A stretch of DNA of 64,000 nt from contig NC_066512.1 in NCBI RefSeq assembly GCF_024679095.1, positions 16,643,473 to 16,707,472 on the forward strand, given 5' to 3'. A program made the translations under genes and the position numbers. Shown in pieces: positions 1 through 12,419 of the stretch. A model generated the notes under the pieces. That model ran no database searches. It worked only from the letters and a program-made list of their open reading frames with translations, and had not been told where the DNA came from. Numbering within the stretch: position 1 is the first letter of the stretch; each line of letters begins with the position of its first letter. This DNA is from Eriocheir sinensis (taxonomy: Eukaryota > Arthropoda > Malacostraca > Decapoda > Varunidae).

Positions 1-271
1 AAAAGGAAAACATGATTAGAAGCAAAGAAGAAGAAATAGTTGGAAGAAGCGATGAAGGAAGAAGATAGAAAGAAAAAGAGCAAAATAAAAGAACTAAAAA
101 GAGAAGAAAAAGAAGTTGGAAGAGGATGTGGGTGAAGAAAAATAGGAAGAGAGAGAATGGCGGAGCTGGATTGTCTTCTCTCTTCTTTTTCTTTTGTTTT
201 TTGTCATCTTTCAGGAAGGGTTCGAGCAACTTAGTCCACGTGACTTACCTTGATCTGCCAAAGCCTCAGAT

Positions 272-1160
272 TTGTTCCTAGTGACCGCTCTTCCCCTCCC
301 TCTCCCTGCTCATCCCCTCTTCCTCTCTATTCCTTCCCTTCCATCCTCTTCTTTTCCTCGTCATTTCCCCTTCTTATCCTTTCCTCCTCCTTCCTATCTT
401 CCACTTATTGTTCTTAACTTCTCCACTCTGTTTTCCCTTCCTCTCTATTCCCTCCCTTCCATCCTCTTCTTTTCCTCGTCATTTCCCCTTCTTATCCTTT
501 CCTCCTCCTTCCTATCTTCCACTTATTGTTCTTAACTTCTCCACTCTGTTTTCCCTTCCTCTCTATTCCCTCCCTTCCATCCTCTTCTTTTCCTCATCAC
601 TTCCCCTTCTTTTCCTTTCCTCCTCCTTCCTTTCTTTCACTTATTGTTCTTAACTTCTCCACTCTTTTTTCCCTTCCTCTCTATTCCCTCCCTTCCATCC
701 TCTTCTTTTCCCCATCACTTCCCCTTCTTTTCCTTTCCTCCTCCTTCCTTTCTTTCACTTATTGTTCTTAACTTCACCACTTTTCCTACCTTCCCTTCCC
801 TCCCTTCCATCATCTGTTCTTTTCCTCGTCACTTCTCCTGCTTATCCTCTCCTCTCCCTTCCTTTCGATCACTTATTGTTTTTAACCTCGCCACTTTTCC
901 TACCTTCGCTTCCCTCCCTTCCATCCTCTGTTATTTTCCTCGGCATTTCTCCTATTTATCCTTTCCTCATTCCTTCCTTTCGTTCCTTTCATCCTTACTT
1001 CTTTTCCTCTCCTCCTCTCCATCCCTTCCATCACCCGTGCATTACCTCCTCCTTCTCCCTTCCTCTCCTTTCTTCCACCCTCTCTTTTCCACCTCCACTC
1101 ATTCCTACCTCTCCTGTCCTTAGACCCTTTCCTCTCCTCTCCTTCCAGCTCCATCTTGCC
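272..1160. repeat. 118-bp pyrimidine-rich tandem repeat array
   Basis: The plus strand is almost pure C/T and repeats with a 118-bp period. The landmark TTATTGTTCTTAACTTCTCC recurs at about 401, 519, 637 and 755, with a more diverged copy near 868. The first copies are nearly identical and later ones drift, so the open frames through it (Phe/Leu/Ser/Pro-rich) follow from composition and are not genes. The 270 bases before it are purine-rich then mixed, with nothing recognisable. Confidence 0.9.
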
Positions 1161-1448
1161 CCCCTCTCCTCCTGTTACCAGGTGTTCCCTTATCACAGGT
1201 AGGCACGGGAAGGAAAGGTATCACACGCACTTCATTAACCACAGAAAACAATAATTATTCAACCTTCATAAAACTCACCACCATCACCACCACCAACAAC
1301 AATACCATTACTACCAACACCATCCCAAAGAAACATTTATCTCGTTTTCAGCATTTTTGAGCAGGTCAGGATCCAGCACTCCCCCAGCATTGTGTTCGGG
1401 CAGTCAGCGCAGTGCAAACCCTTGACTCTGCAATACTCATGAGGGGGG

Positions 1449-2001
<553 letters not shown>

Positions 2002-2169
2002 ATGTTTACGATTGCCTCTAATCCCTGGTGGTGGTGGTGTACACGTAGGTTATTGGTGGCGGTGGTGCTTCATCGAGGGTGTTTTTTTGTTTTGTTTTTG
2101 GCCATTAACCGATCGTGGCTATTAGGCCAGTTTAATAGTTAAATGACTTTTTTAAATGTATTTTCAGGT

Positions 2170-2600
2170 TTTATATCTTTATTTAGTTTTCAGTTTTATT
2201 TAACATCCTAAAGCATACACACCATTCACTCAACCATTCATACATACATACAGTGCACACAGTGTTAGTATTGGGGCCTATCTCAAAGCTGTGTTAGTAG
2301 GACAAGGGACGTGGGGAAGGGGGTATATACATACACTAATATATATATTTACAATATTGGTACATAACAGTGTACACCATTCATACAGCATCCGTTACGT
2401 TCAGGCATTCACAAGTATGCGCTAAGAAATTATAACGATCAACAAAAAACATGAGGTGAGGGTTGTGGTGGTGCCGGGGACTGGGGTGAGGGTGGCTGCC
2501 ACCTGCGTTTACCTTCCCTCCGTGAGTTAAGGCCGGGATGAGCCGCGGAGCCTCAGCCTTCACGCACAGCTGCTCGACGAAAGTTTTTTTTTGTTTTTTT
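2170..2600 (-). other. Possible 3' terminal exon with AT-rich 3' UTR
   Basis: Read on the minus strand, a GC-rich stretch from about 2590 to 2400 is open and then reaches a stop, giving a peptide of ordinary composition (for example VEQLCVKAEAPRLIPALTHG). About 180-200 nt of AT-rich sequence follow. They carry two canonical AATAAA signals, at 2195-2200 and 2178-2183 on the plus-strand coordinates. That order is what a 3' exon plus UTR looks like. Against it, the upstream side on this strand is A-rich and shows no convincing polypyrimidine-AG acceptor, and a possible GTAAAC donor sits after LTHGGK. It may be a gene end, a retroposed fragment or chance. Confidence 0.22.
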
Positions 2601-3103
2601 TTTGTTTTTTTGAGGAAGGGGGGACCTCTGGGGTTTCTCGTGTGCTTGTATAGAGGATTATTTGAATTATTTGTCAGTGTTTGCTCGTATATTAACAAAT
2701 CAATCGCATATTGGATCGAAAAATATACATGTGTTACATAACAGTTCCAGGGTTAAAATGACTTGCTTGGTGTGTTGGTAATCCTGCAAAAAGAAAGAGT
2801 TTTCATGGTGCACATGTTTGTACCGCAGTGAAAGTGGGACGGAGCATTTTGAGGTGCTGCTCACACTGCAGAGAAGGACGGTGATGCTTGGTGTGTTGGA
2901 GACGCTGTGAGGAGGGCTGGGAAACTCATTACTTGGGAGGACGATGGCGTGTTAGCAGCACCTGCCTTGTCTAGGCCTCTTACAGACTCCTTAGGTTATC
3001 ATGCAATAAAGTGAATAATTTATTTCCTTATAAATCATTATCTCAATGTCTAGCTTTTATTCTCTCAGTTGCCATGTGACTCACTTTTCCTCTTCTTTTC
3101 CAG
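2601..3103. other. No gene seen; short repeat-tail motif
   Basis: AT-rich sequence without a supportable reading frame. At about 2972-2994 the motif GCCTCTTACAGACTCCTTAG matches one near 58348-58367, suggesting a small remnant of a dispersed repeat. Confidence 0.5.
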
Positions 3104-3386
3104 GACCGCACCGTGGTGAGGCGCCTGACGCTGCCTCTCGCTGCAGACTCAGTGGCGGGAGACCGTAGTGTTGTGTGAGAGCGGTGGTGAGCGGCGCGTG
3201 TGTAGTGTGCGGTGCCCTCGAGGCCCGCTGACTCGTGTGTGTCGTGACCTTGTGTGTGGCGGTGCCCTGACTCTGGGCAGCCCTTAGCCCCGACCCTTCG
3301 TGCACACAGGCGGACTGGCGGATACTGAGCGGGCTAGTGCGTCCACGCCACCTCTGCCTGTCCCTCCCCTGGACTCCTAGGCAAAG
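3104..3386 (+). other. Candidate non-coding (5' UTR) exon
   Basis: A 283-nt GC-rich island stands out from AT-rich flanks. Its left border follows a strong acceptor (a pyrimidine tract ending TTCTTTTCCAG at 3103). Its right border is AAAG followed by GTACGTG, a near-consensus donor, at 3387. All three plus-strand frames contain stops inside it, so if spliced it would be untranslated, for example a 5' UTR exon of a gene whose coding part lies elsewhere. It could also be a first exon with an internal start site. Neither the gene nor its coding exons are identified here. Confidence 0.4.
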
Positions 3387-3994
3387 GTACGTGATTCTCT
3401 TGTTTGCCGGGTGTATGTTGCGGATGTTGACGTAGACACAATATTACTGTCGTGCTGCTGAGAAGGTTTTTGCAAAGCTGTGCAAGTCCATCATCACGTT
3501 TCCGTTGGTCCTAAGCGGGAAGATGCTGGGGAAAATATGCAGATATCTATCACATGAAAATTTTAGCTATGAAACTTGTAATCACGACCCAGTGATGGTG
3601 GTTGGAACGAGGTCTAGCCACCTATAAACGGTCGTTCGAGGCTCACAGTCACCTCATATTGAGGCAAAACGTCTTACCGAAAACTGGCGTGATCGGGCTC
3701 AAGAGTTTATGCTCCCCTCGTCTGTTTCTCTCCGAAGTTTGAGGTTGGGTAAAGAGGATAGGAACGGAGAGGATGGAAGAGGTTGAAAAACGAAACTTTA
3801 CTGGTTATGAAAGAAAGTGTCCATAAACATTCTCAGTTTTTATGTCTCCGCTCATTTTTCCACTCTAGTTCTTCTTCCAGTATAAGTACTGATTGGAACG
3901 GTGCGTACAAACTAGCGAACATACGAGTATATAAACAAAGAAGCTGTAACCGACGTAATGTTTTGACCGTCCTCTTCCATATTGTTCATGGTCA

Positions 3995-4039
<45 letters not shown>

Positions 4040-4165
4040 CGAGCTAATGGCAGGTTAATTAAGGCACCGGGAACCCTACCTGACATTCAGTCGTCATTAT
4101 TTGTTTGTTTGTTCTTGTTTGATTGTTGCTGTGTGTAGTTATTATTATTATTATTATTATTATTA

Positions 4166-4226
<61 letters not shown>

Positions 4227-4711
4227 TATTATTAGTGGTAGTAGTAGTAGTAGTAGTAGTAGTAGTCGTGCACCAGTCAGTAGCAAGTATAATGAGCACG
4301 TGTGTAGTAAGTCATCATAGTCATCATCAGCTGGTCTTTATCCTTCCCTCCCACGTCTCACCTTGCCCTGAATACCTGCCTCGTCGTCCTTCATTATTCA
4401 CAATCGCATAGCATCGTCCACCCGCCGACCTACAACCAACATTACATAAGACACTTGAAGACAGACTGATCACCGCCATAGAGTCATCCAGGGACACGAA
4501 CGGATATTTCTTTGAGGGATGAAAACCAGGAGATAAAATTGGATATAAGTTTAAAAGTCAGAGTGAGAAAAATATAGGGCGTTCTGATGTACTATTTTGG
4601 AGAAGAGGAGTGGGAGGAATAGGAGGAGGAGGAGGAGGAGGAGGAGGTAGGAGGAGGAGGTAGCGTGGGGGTAGTGTCAATTGTGGATCAACGTGACATT
4701 TCAAAAATAGA

Positions 4712-4773
<62 letters not shown>

Positions 4774-4880
4774 CAGATAGAAAGACAATCGCACCAAAAA
4801 AAATACAAAACCCAACTGAAGAAAAATATGAAAAAGAGTAAAACAAAAAAAAGTAAGTGGAGGAAAAAGTAAACTTAGAT
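3387..4880. repeat. Non-coding with (CA)n, (ATT)n/(GTA)n, (GGA)n and (GT)n tracts
   Basis: (CA) lies at 3997-4034. An interrupted (ATT)n tract of about 90 bp at 4138-4228 passes directly into (GTA)n to about 4266. (GGA) lies at 4616-4648 and (GT) at 4713-4767. The intervening unique sequence shows no convincing exon. Confidence 0.9.
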
Positions 4881-4884
4881 ACTG

Positions 4885-5560
4885 ACACTACTCCCTTCCT
4901 CCCTCCCACCCCTTCCTTTCCTCCCTTTCCCTTCTTCCCTTCCCTCCATTTCCTTTCCTCTCCTCCTCCCTTTCCTCCCATCCTTTCCCTTCACTTCCCT
5001 CTCCTTCCCTCTCTTCCCTTCTTCCCTTTACTCCATTTCCTTCCTTCTCTTCCCTTCTCTCCCTTCCCTTCACTTTCCTTTCCTTCCCTCTCTTCCCCTC
5101 CCTTCCTTCCCTTCCCACCCTCCCTTCGTCTTCCTCTCTCTGGTTCTCCCCTCCCTTCCCTTCCTCCCTTCTTCCCTTTCCTCCATTTCCTTCCTTCTCT
5201 TCCCTTCTCTCCCTTCCCTTCATTTCACTTTCCTTCCCTCTCTTCCCTCCCTTACTTCCTTTCCCACCCTCCCTTCGTCTTCCTCTCTGGTTCTCCCCTC
5301 CCTTCCTTCCCTTCCCTTCCCTTCCCCTGCCTCCTTCCCTCCCTTCCCCTCATCCTCCTCTCTCTGGTCCTCCTCCCTTCCTCTTTTTCCGCCTTCCTCC
5401 CCACAATCTTAAGTGACTTCATCAACGCAACGGCAAGATTTTTTCACTTTTTTTTCATCTTCCCTCCTCCTCCTCTTCAGCACCTAACACCTCCTCCTCC
5501 TCCTCCTCCTCCTCCTCCTCCTCCTCCTTCCCTCTCTCTCCTCCCCTTAATAATTCTTCC
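4885..5560. repeat. Long polypyrimidine region with (CTC)n
   Basis: Almost entirely C and T on the plus strand. Duplicated segments such as CTTCGTCTTCCTCTCT occur near 5126 and 5274, and a pure (CTC) tract lies at about 5494-5527. Open frames on both strands here are compositional. Confidence 0.9.
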
Positions 5561-5639
5561 AGTCCAGTTCTTTCCCCATCCTATGACGTTTTTTCCTCCT
5601 ATTCTTCCTTTTCTTCCTTTCAACTTCATCATACGTTTT

Positions 5640-6250
5640 TAAGAATGATATACGAATAAAAGGAAAGATGTATAGAGATGAAGCAAAGGAGAAGAAGAGA
5701 GTCAGAGGAGGTAGGATGGAATGGAGATTGAGATAGAAAGAAAATGGGAGGAGGAGGAGGAGGAGGAGGAGGAGGAGGGTAACAGGTGGCACGGGTGGAA
5801 TGTGGAATTGATGCCTCGTGGAAAACCCCAAAAAAGAAAAAAAAGAGAGAGAGAGAAGGAAATGTGCGCTGGAAAATATCAGGAGGAGAAACGTGGAAAA
5901 GGAAAAAATGTAAAAAAAAAGAAAATAAAGGAAAGGGTCAGGGAGGAAAGCATCGGAGGAGAAAAAAACATCTGAAAGCTCTCGTATTTTCGTGCCAATG
6001 ATTGTATTTTTTTTTTTTTTTTTTAGGCAGAAACTCTTGCCCTTTCACGTCCGAATTTTATAGGGGGTGGGGGAGGAAGGGGCAGTTGTGTGCGTATGTG
6101 TGTGTGTCTGAGAAAAGGGAAAAAAAAAAGAAGAGAAAAAGTATGAAAAGAGAAAGAAAAAGAGAGAAAAGAAGAAAGCGATGAACAGAGAGATAAAGAA
6201 AAAAAGGGATGAAACAAGAGAAGAGATGAATGACCAGAGATAAGGGATGA
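5640..6250. other. Purine-rich DNA, no gene seen
   Basis: A/G-rich with (GGA) at about 5743-5777 and a T-tract at 6005-6024. Nothing supports a gene. Confidence 0.7.
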
Positions 6251-6253
6251 AAA

Positions 6254-6580
6254 GACCCTACACATCCCTACACCATTTCTATACCTCCCGTACACCCCTT
6301 TACATCCCCCTACACACCCTACACCTTTTCTATACCTCCCCTACACCCCTTTACATCCCCCTACACACCCTACACCTTTTCTATACCTCCCCTACACCCC
6401 TTTACATTCCCCTACACACCCTACACCTTTTCTATACCTCCCCTACACCCCTTTACATCCCCCTACACATCCCTACACCTTTTCTATACACCCCTTTACA
6501 TCCCCCTACACATCCCTACACCTTTTCTTTACCCCGCTCTACACCCCATTTGCATCCCCCCACACCCCCTCTTTACACCC
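6254..6580. repeat. Minisatellite, about 58-bp unit
   Basis: The phrase CTATACCTCCCCTACACCCC plus a following CCCTTTACATCCCCCTACAC block repeats about five times. The unit is itself made of smaller CCCTACAC-like pieces. Copies are nearly identical up to 6470 and then shorten and diverge. Confidence 0.9.
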
Positions 6581-6599
6581 TGCGCAATATACTAGATAC

Positions 6600-6900
6600 A
6601 AGCTGTCCGGGAGACCTGTTTAAAAAAAAAATTGATATATGAATAGGCCTAAGCGCAAAGAAGATTCATCCACGCATAACAAAAGAGAAACGCTTCAGAA
6701 AACACACGGGAAGGGGGAAAAAATATTGGAAATGCCACGTAACAGAAAAAAAAACAATGATTAACTAAAACCTAAACCTAAAACTAAAACCACTAATCAT
6801 GGAAAAATGGAAAAGATAGGAATGCCGAGAAAAGTTAAAAAGAGAGAAAAAACTGACTTTCCAAGCTATTGAAAGTTTAATTGCCCCACCACTCCTTGTT

Positions 6901-6951
<51 letters not shown>

Positions 6952-7788
6952 TGGAACTGTGCCAGAAAAAAGTTTTATTCTTGGGCCTCGCATCCTTAAC
7001 CTCCCCCCTCCCCCCTCCCCTCCTCCCTTTCCCCTCCCCTTCCCCTCCGCTCCATTTCGCTTAAAAGGGGGTCGGGGGGGAGAAAGGGGGGCGTAGAGGA
7101 AATTATGATGATGGAAGAAAAAAATCCTCCTTTTAGTATTTTATTCACACATTTTCTTTATTCTTTTTTTGGTTGGTTGGGAGAGAGAGAGAGAGAGAGA
7201 GAGAGATCAATTACTTTCACACACACACACACACACACACACCACCACCACCACCAACACTACCACCACCAACAACAACAATGCAGCGTAGTTACCCGGA
7301 ACTCCACCTCTGTAAACCTGCTGCATAAATAACCGAAAAACCTTTGAATCCGGAAATGTGTAAAAAAATATAAAAAAAGAAAGCAAAAGTCACTCAATAG
7401 CCTCCACCTGTTGGCCAATTACCTGGGTCTTAGCACTGTAACAGGTAAAAAAAAATGTGTATGAATTTGTTTTTTTTTTTCTTTTATTCAGACCCAGAGT
7501 TCACGAAATTGCTTGAATGATACTAGTGTGGGTCTGATTTTAAAGGTACACATATGTATTTTTGACCAGGAAGGAAGGTTGTCGGTCTCATAAGAAATTA
7601 GGGGTTAAAATTGAGAGGCTAAGTTACCCATAAAGAAAACGAAGGGGAATGGAAAAAAAAAACATTACATAGTTGATAGTTAAGGAGAAATCGCGCCTTA
7701 CTGAGAACAAAATAATGTTCGTACAGTGTTGAAAAAAAAATCAGTATCACAAAGTTATTATTTTAGAACGTGTACAGCGCTTTTTTTT

Positions 7789-7845
<57 letters not shown>

Positions 7846-8154
7846 TTTCACCGTTCTTTGCTTTACTCTGACCTTGATGTTAATACTGGTTTTTGTCGCC
7901 CTTCGCTGGTTTCGTGACACTGGAAGCAAATACGATTAAATACAGACGAACGAACACCGCTAAGCATGTGTGCCGCGGACTGTGCTGCCGTGACGGACGA
8001 GTGATGACGAACTGGGAACGAGGAGACAGAATGATGAAGGTTCGTGAGCAACGTTACTAGATTTTTTTTATAGCAAGAGAGGAAGTTCAAGAAAAAAAAG
8101 GAAAACAACAATAAAATAGGTTTAGGAGTTGAATATAAAAAAAAAGAATTACGA
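6600..8154. repeat. Non-coding with several microsatellites
   Basis: (GT) at 6903-6950, (GA) at 7180-7205, (CA) at 7219-7242 passing into (CAC), and (CA) at 7791-7842. A C-rich run followed by a G-rich run at 7000-7090 could fold back. No supportable gene. Confidence 0.8.
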
Positions 8155-8625
8155 TCTCGGCTTCGACTCCAGGAGATTTTGATTTTGCGACTCCGACTAC
8201 GACTCCAGGAAATCATGAGGTTGCGACTTCCACTCCGACTACGACTCCAAGAAGTCATGAGGTTGCGACTTCCACTCCGACTCCGACTCCAAGAAATCAT
8301 GAGGTTGCGACTTCCATTCCGACTCCGACTCCGACTCCAGGAAATCATGAGGTTGCGACTTCCATTCCGACTCCGACTCCGACTCCAGGAAATCATGAGG
8401 TTGCGACTTCCATTCCGACTCCGACTCCGACTCCGACTCCAAGAAATCATGAGGTTGCGACTCCGACTCCGACTCCAAGAAATCATGAGGTTGCGACTCC
8501 GACTCCGACTCCAAGAAATCATGAGGTTGCGACTCCGACTCCGACTCCAAGAAATCATGAAGTTGCGACTTCGACTCCGACCTCGACTCCGACTCCAGGA
8601 AATCATGAGGTTGCGACTCCGACTC
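8155..8625. repeat. GACTCC-based minisatellite, array 1
   Basis: Units of about 48-66 bp consist of a constant part, AAATCATGAGGTTGCGACT, and a variable number of GACTCC hexamers. About ten units are present. Because the hexamer is a multiple of three and stop-free, several frames stay open on both strands (Ser-Arg, Glu-Ser, Leu-Arg repeats). These are by-products and not genes. Confidence 0.95.
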
Positions 8626-8754
8626 CAACCTCCTCCCCCTTCCCTTCTTCTGCCGTATACTGTGGTAGGCAAATTAAACCCCGCCACACCACACACCACA
8701 CCACACCCAGCCACACAACATCACATGTAGCATAAAGGAATCGGAGTTGGAGAT

Positions 8755-8985
8755 ATTTTTACCGACTCCGACTCCGGCCAAAAGTAGGCGACTCCGACTC
8801 CGACTCCGGTCAAAAGTAGGCGACTCCGACTCCGACTCCGGTCAAAAGTACGCGACTCCGACTCCGACTCCGGTCAAAGGTAAGCAACTCCGACTCCGAC
8901 TCCGGTCAAAAGTAAGCGACTCCGACTCCCCGTCAAAAGTAGGCGACTCCGACTTCGACTCCGACTCTGATTCCGATTCCGACTG
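8755..8985. repeat. GACTCC-based minisatellite, array 2
   Basis: About seven units of roughly 33 bp contain GACTCC hexamers plus the constant part GGTCAAAAGTAGGC. It shares the hexamer with array 1 but has a different constant part. The two arrays are separated by about 130 bp containing a CCACA-rich stretch. Confidence 0.95.
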
Positions 8986-9189
8986 CACACCCCTGCGAAT
9001 AAAGCCCGCTAGCCGCTGCTCCGATAAAAAAGAAGAGTGGATGTCCGGAAGAGGTCAATTTCCGAAGAAGAGGTGCCTCGATACTCTCCTCCTGAAAGAC
9101 TGTCGTACTCAGCATGTTGTACTTGTCGGTTTCAGATCCCATACTGTCGCCCACACACAAACAACGGTATCCAATTAAAGTTACTGTTA

Positions 9190-9660
9190 AAACCGTAAAT
9201 TATTGATGTTTTTTTTTTTTTAGTAGTTATAGGTCAGAAACCGTAAAAATACAATGTGGTGAGTCCGATGATCTGGCGGCGCTGTTCAAGGGGAGTATCA
9301 GGACACCTCTCGAACAGTTTCTGAATAACCTTTTGGAAATCACTACCACTTTTCCTCTTTGGGGGAGTAGTAGTTTTGCTAGCTTTTTCACGTTCTTATT
9401 TTGTTTGTTTGCCCTTGACTGCTTCCTTTCCTGTAAAAAACCCTCATCTTTGATACCTTTCATTAAAATCTGGAATAGGTTTTCTCTTACGCTGTTTATT
9501 CTATCACACGACTTCGGCTCTTTGAAGATTAAGTGGCAAAACACATGCCCTAAATTCGAATCTCCTTTCTGGCAATATGTTTTCTTTCTAGGAACAGCAA
9601 ATATCGACTTAACACGAATATCAGCTATTCAGCGATAGGTGTGATCGCTGTACATGCTAA
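9190..9660 (+). repeat. Dispersed repeat copy with conserved tail
   Basis: The motif TTGCCCTTGACTGCTTCCTT at about 9409 followed by CTGTAAAAAA recurs in related form at 21326, 28822 (minus), 41781, 59199 and 63391. A second shared motif, GGGGAGTATCAGGACA at 9290, also occurs near 63152. The family looks like the 3' part of a mobile element. The open frames across it (about 100 codons on each strand) are not assigned. Confidence 0.45.
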
Positions 9661-9676
9661 ATATTGTATGGGGCCT

Positions 9677-10480
9677 TCAGTAATACAAGCTGAATACAGA
9701 TTGAGACGGTTGAGCAGGTAAATAACGGAACCAGGTGTACGCAGACGTGTATACTAAACCATGAGGAGACTTATTATAAGGCAGAGGACAGGTGGACAGA
9801 CATGACAACTTTATATGTTCAAATAAGCAAGTTCAGTAATACAAGTGGAGGCAGTGTTTATTCAGGCAAAGGAGGGAAGGAACCAGGTGAACTTAGTCAG
9901 GTGTATTAACCCGCGGACAGACACATTACAAGGCAAGGGACAGGTGACCACACAGGACCACTTTGTTTGCTTAGATAAATACATTCAGTAATACAAGTAG
10001 ACCCAGTGTTTATTCAGACAGAGGAAGGGAGGAAGCAGGTGTACTCAGCGAGGTGTATGAACCCGTGAAGAAAAATATCGTCACCTTCGTAAAACAAAAA
10101 ACAAACTGCATATTTTTTTAATTTTTAAAAATCAAAAAAAAAAAATTGTCATTATTATTTGACTTAGATATTTAAAGCAGAAGAGAAAAAGAATCCAGAA
10201 AACACTCAAACCCTGAATGGCGAAGGGACTATGCAAAAAAGGGCACAAAATGATGAAATTGATGTAAAAAAAAAAACTGAAATCACTGATAAATGACGTA
10301 GGCAATTATTTTATGAGGGTGACGATATGGCAAGGTAAAAGACAGGTGACATGCGTGCGCCCATAGTTTTTTTGTGTGCTCAGATACATAATACAGGTTG
10401 ATTTAGTGCTCAGGTAAACACTTCCAAGTATGACGGAACGAGGTGTACCCAGACATGTGTATTGACCTGCGAACAGACAC
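9677..10480. repeat. Degenerate tandem repeat, about 155-bp unit
   Basis: TTCAGTAATACAAG recurs at about 9677, 9831 and 9987, each followed by an AGGAACCAGGTG-like stretch and by AGACACATTA and GGGACAGGTG-like stretches. A fourth diverged unit lies at about 10385-10480 after a non-matching AT-rich insert. No gene is supported. Confidence 0.75.
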
Positions 10481-11399
10481 ACCCGAAGAGGTCAAGGCCG
10501 CGTGGATGGAAACTCGTGCAGACTGACATGCAAACACAGGCGCGACTGGATACTTAGTGAACACGAACATTTTCTTCTCCATCTTTTAGTTCAGGCGGAA
10601 AAGAAATTCAAGGGAGTGCACGGAAAAGCCGATCGACAGACAGACATATCAACCGAGGGATAAATGACTCAAAAAATAGATAAAGAGGCAGATAGATAAA
10701 CAACCACATAGATGAACACCCAGAGATAAACAGGCAAATAAATATACAAAGTGGATAGCTAGATAAATAGATAAAAGATAGATAGTTAAACAGATAGACA
10801 TACAAGTAGATAGATAAACAGGAAAGCAAACAGGCAATAAAAAATAATAAATGTGAAAGAAATAAAAATGTCATACAACCCTCATTTTCTCCTCCTCCTC
10901 CTCCTCCTCCTCCTCCTCCTCTTACCCCCACCCCATTATGCACCCTTACCTACCTTACCTACATCACCTGTATTGATTTACCAATTGATCACTGTTCTCA
11001 CCTCCCTTACCTCCTTCACCTTTAATAAATCTCCCCACCTGCCCACAAGACTCATTTTCTTCCCCTCAGATCCCTCCCCTTCCTTCTTCTTCCCTTTCTC
11101 TTCCTTCCCCTCCCACTTTCCTTCCTTCCCCCTCCTGCTGTTATTTATGTAGGTTATCGTCCGGTGTGTGTGTGTGTGTGTGTGTCATCTAGCGCACGCA
11201 CAGAGCACAATTGACGAAGGAAAGTATTTACATAAAGATTCTTCGCTACCAGAGGGACGAAAAGGGGAGGAGGAGGAGGAGGAGGAGGAGATACATGCCT
11301 TTCATCTTTTGTGTATTTTTCCTTTACTTTGTTGGGCTTCGTAAAAATATTGTGCCTCAAGAACCGCCTCATCTGATAATATAAGTGGAGTGTGGCTCT
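10481..11399. other. No gene seen; tetranucleotide-like and (CTC)n/(GT)n tracts
   Basis: Degenerate GATA/CAGA-type repeats span 10630-10830, (CTC) lies at about 10891-10921 and (GT) at 11164-11184, with (GGA) at about 11263-11290. Confidence 0.7.
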
Positions 11400-12085
11400 C
11401 GGGGTACGCCTATAGATGGGACGTTAGGGGTGTGGCTCTCAGGGTGTGGCTCTTGTCGGGTGATATACGTCCGGAATATGACTCAATGATCTTACTCTTC
11501 ATTTAGGGGTGTGGCGTCCAGGGTGTGGCTCTCAATGTGACTTAATGTAGCGTCCAGAATTTAACATGATTTTGCATTCAGAGTTTGGGGTCCAGGGTGT
11601 GGCGTCTAGGGTGTGGCGTCCAAGGTGTAGCGTCTACGTTAAGGTATCTCATGTCGTTCTTAGTATGGCGTCCTAAACGTAATTGAATTTTCCATCTAGG
11701 GTGTGTCGTCTAGGGTGTGGCATCTAGGGTGTGTCGTCCAAGGTTTGTCGTCTACGTTAAGGTATCTCATGTTGTTCTTAGTATGGCGTCCTAAACGTAA
11801 TTGAATTTTCCATCTAGGGTGTGTCGTCTAGGGTGTGGCGTCTAGGGTGTGTCGTCCAAGGTGTGTCGTCTACGTTAAGGTATCTCATGTCGTTCTTAGT
11901 ATGGCGTCCTAAACGTAATTGAATTTTCCATCTAGGGTGTGTCGTCTAGGGTGTGGCGTCTAGGGTGTGTCGTCCAAGGTTTGTCGTCTACGTTAAGGTA
12001 TCTCATGTTGTTCTTAGTATGGCGTCCTAAACGTAATTGAATTTTGCATCTAGGGTGTGGCGTTTAGCATATTTCTCAGCGGGTG
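11400..12085. repeat. 118-bp higher-order tandem repeat with 14-bp subunits
   Basis: AAGGTATCTCATGT recurs at about 11641, 11759, 11877 and 11995, giving a period near 118 bp over four copies. Each unit holds three or four copies of a 14-bp subrepeat (CTAGGGTGTGTCGT-like) and a unique part with GGCGTCCTAAACGTAATTGA. Copies alternate between small variants such as TGTCG/TGTTG, consistent with expansion in blocks of two. To the left (11400-11640) only the subrepeat is found, in degenerate form. Confidence 0.9.
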
Positions 12086-12312
12086 TGGCGTCGAGGGTCT
12101 CGTTGGGAGGCTGTGGCGGCGGCTGCAATGTCCTCCTGGGTCTCTTTCACCACCTCGCGCGGGTCCTTAACTCACTCTATGGCCCCCTCGAGACCACTTT
12201 CCAGGGCCTTGATGCATGCTTAGCTGTCCGGACCATGAATGGCTCTCAGTGCTGCAGCGGCGGCCTCGCGAACTACCGTGAAATTGCTGACTATGGAACG
12301 ATGATTGCGGTG
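12081..12312 (-). pseudogene. Possible decayed coding fragment with two stops
   Basis: Read on the minus strand from 12312, one frame gives about 77 codons with only two stops (a TAA and a TGA) splitting otherwise helical, charged, Ala-rich peptides: REAAAAALRAIHGPDS, then ACIKALESGLEGAIE, then VKDPREVVKETQEDIAAAAT. The GC content and balanced composition differ from the flanking repeats. The plus strand is also open here, so which strand, if either, was coding is uncertain. No family is recognised. Confidence 0.3.
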
Positions 12313-12419
12313 TTAAGAAATGACAACTGTGAGCGGTCTGTCTGTGAGTACTACATGTGTGTGAGTGGTCTTGAGTCCGTAGTGCCCTTAAGTCTGTGAG
12401 TGCCCCGTGAGTCTGCGAG

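Noticed and set aside
7863..8714. 283-codon minus frame with Ser-Arg repeats resembling SR proteins
   Set aside because: It comes from the GACTCC minisatellite, has no RNA-binding domain, and other frames are equally open.
12037..12399. 120-codon plus frame
   Set aside because: It starts at a non-ATG codon inside a tandem repeat and has no recognised family. The overlapping minus-strand reading is at least as plausible.
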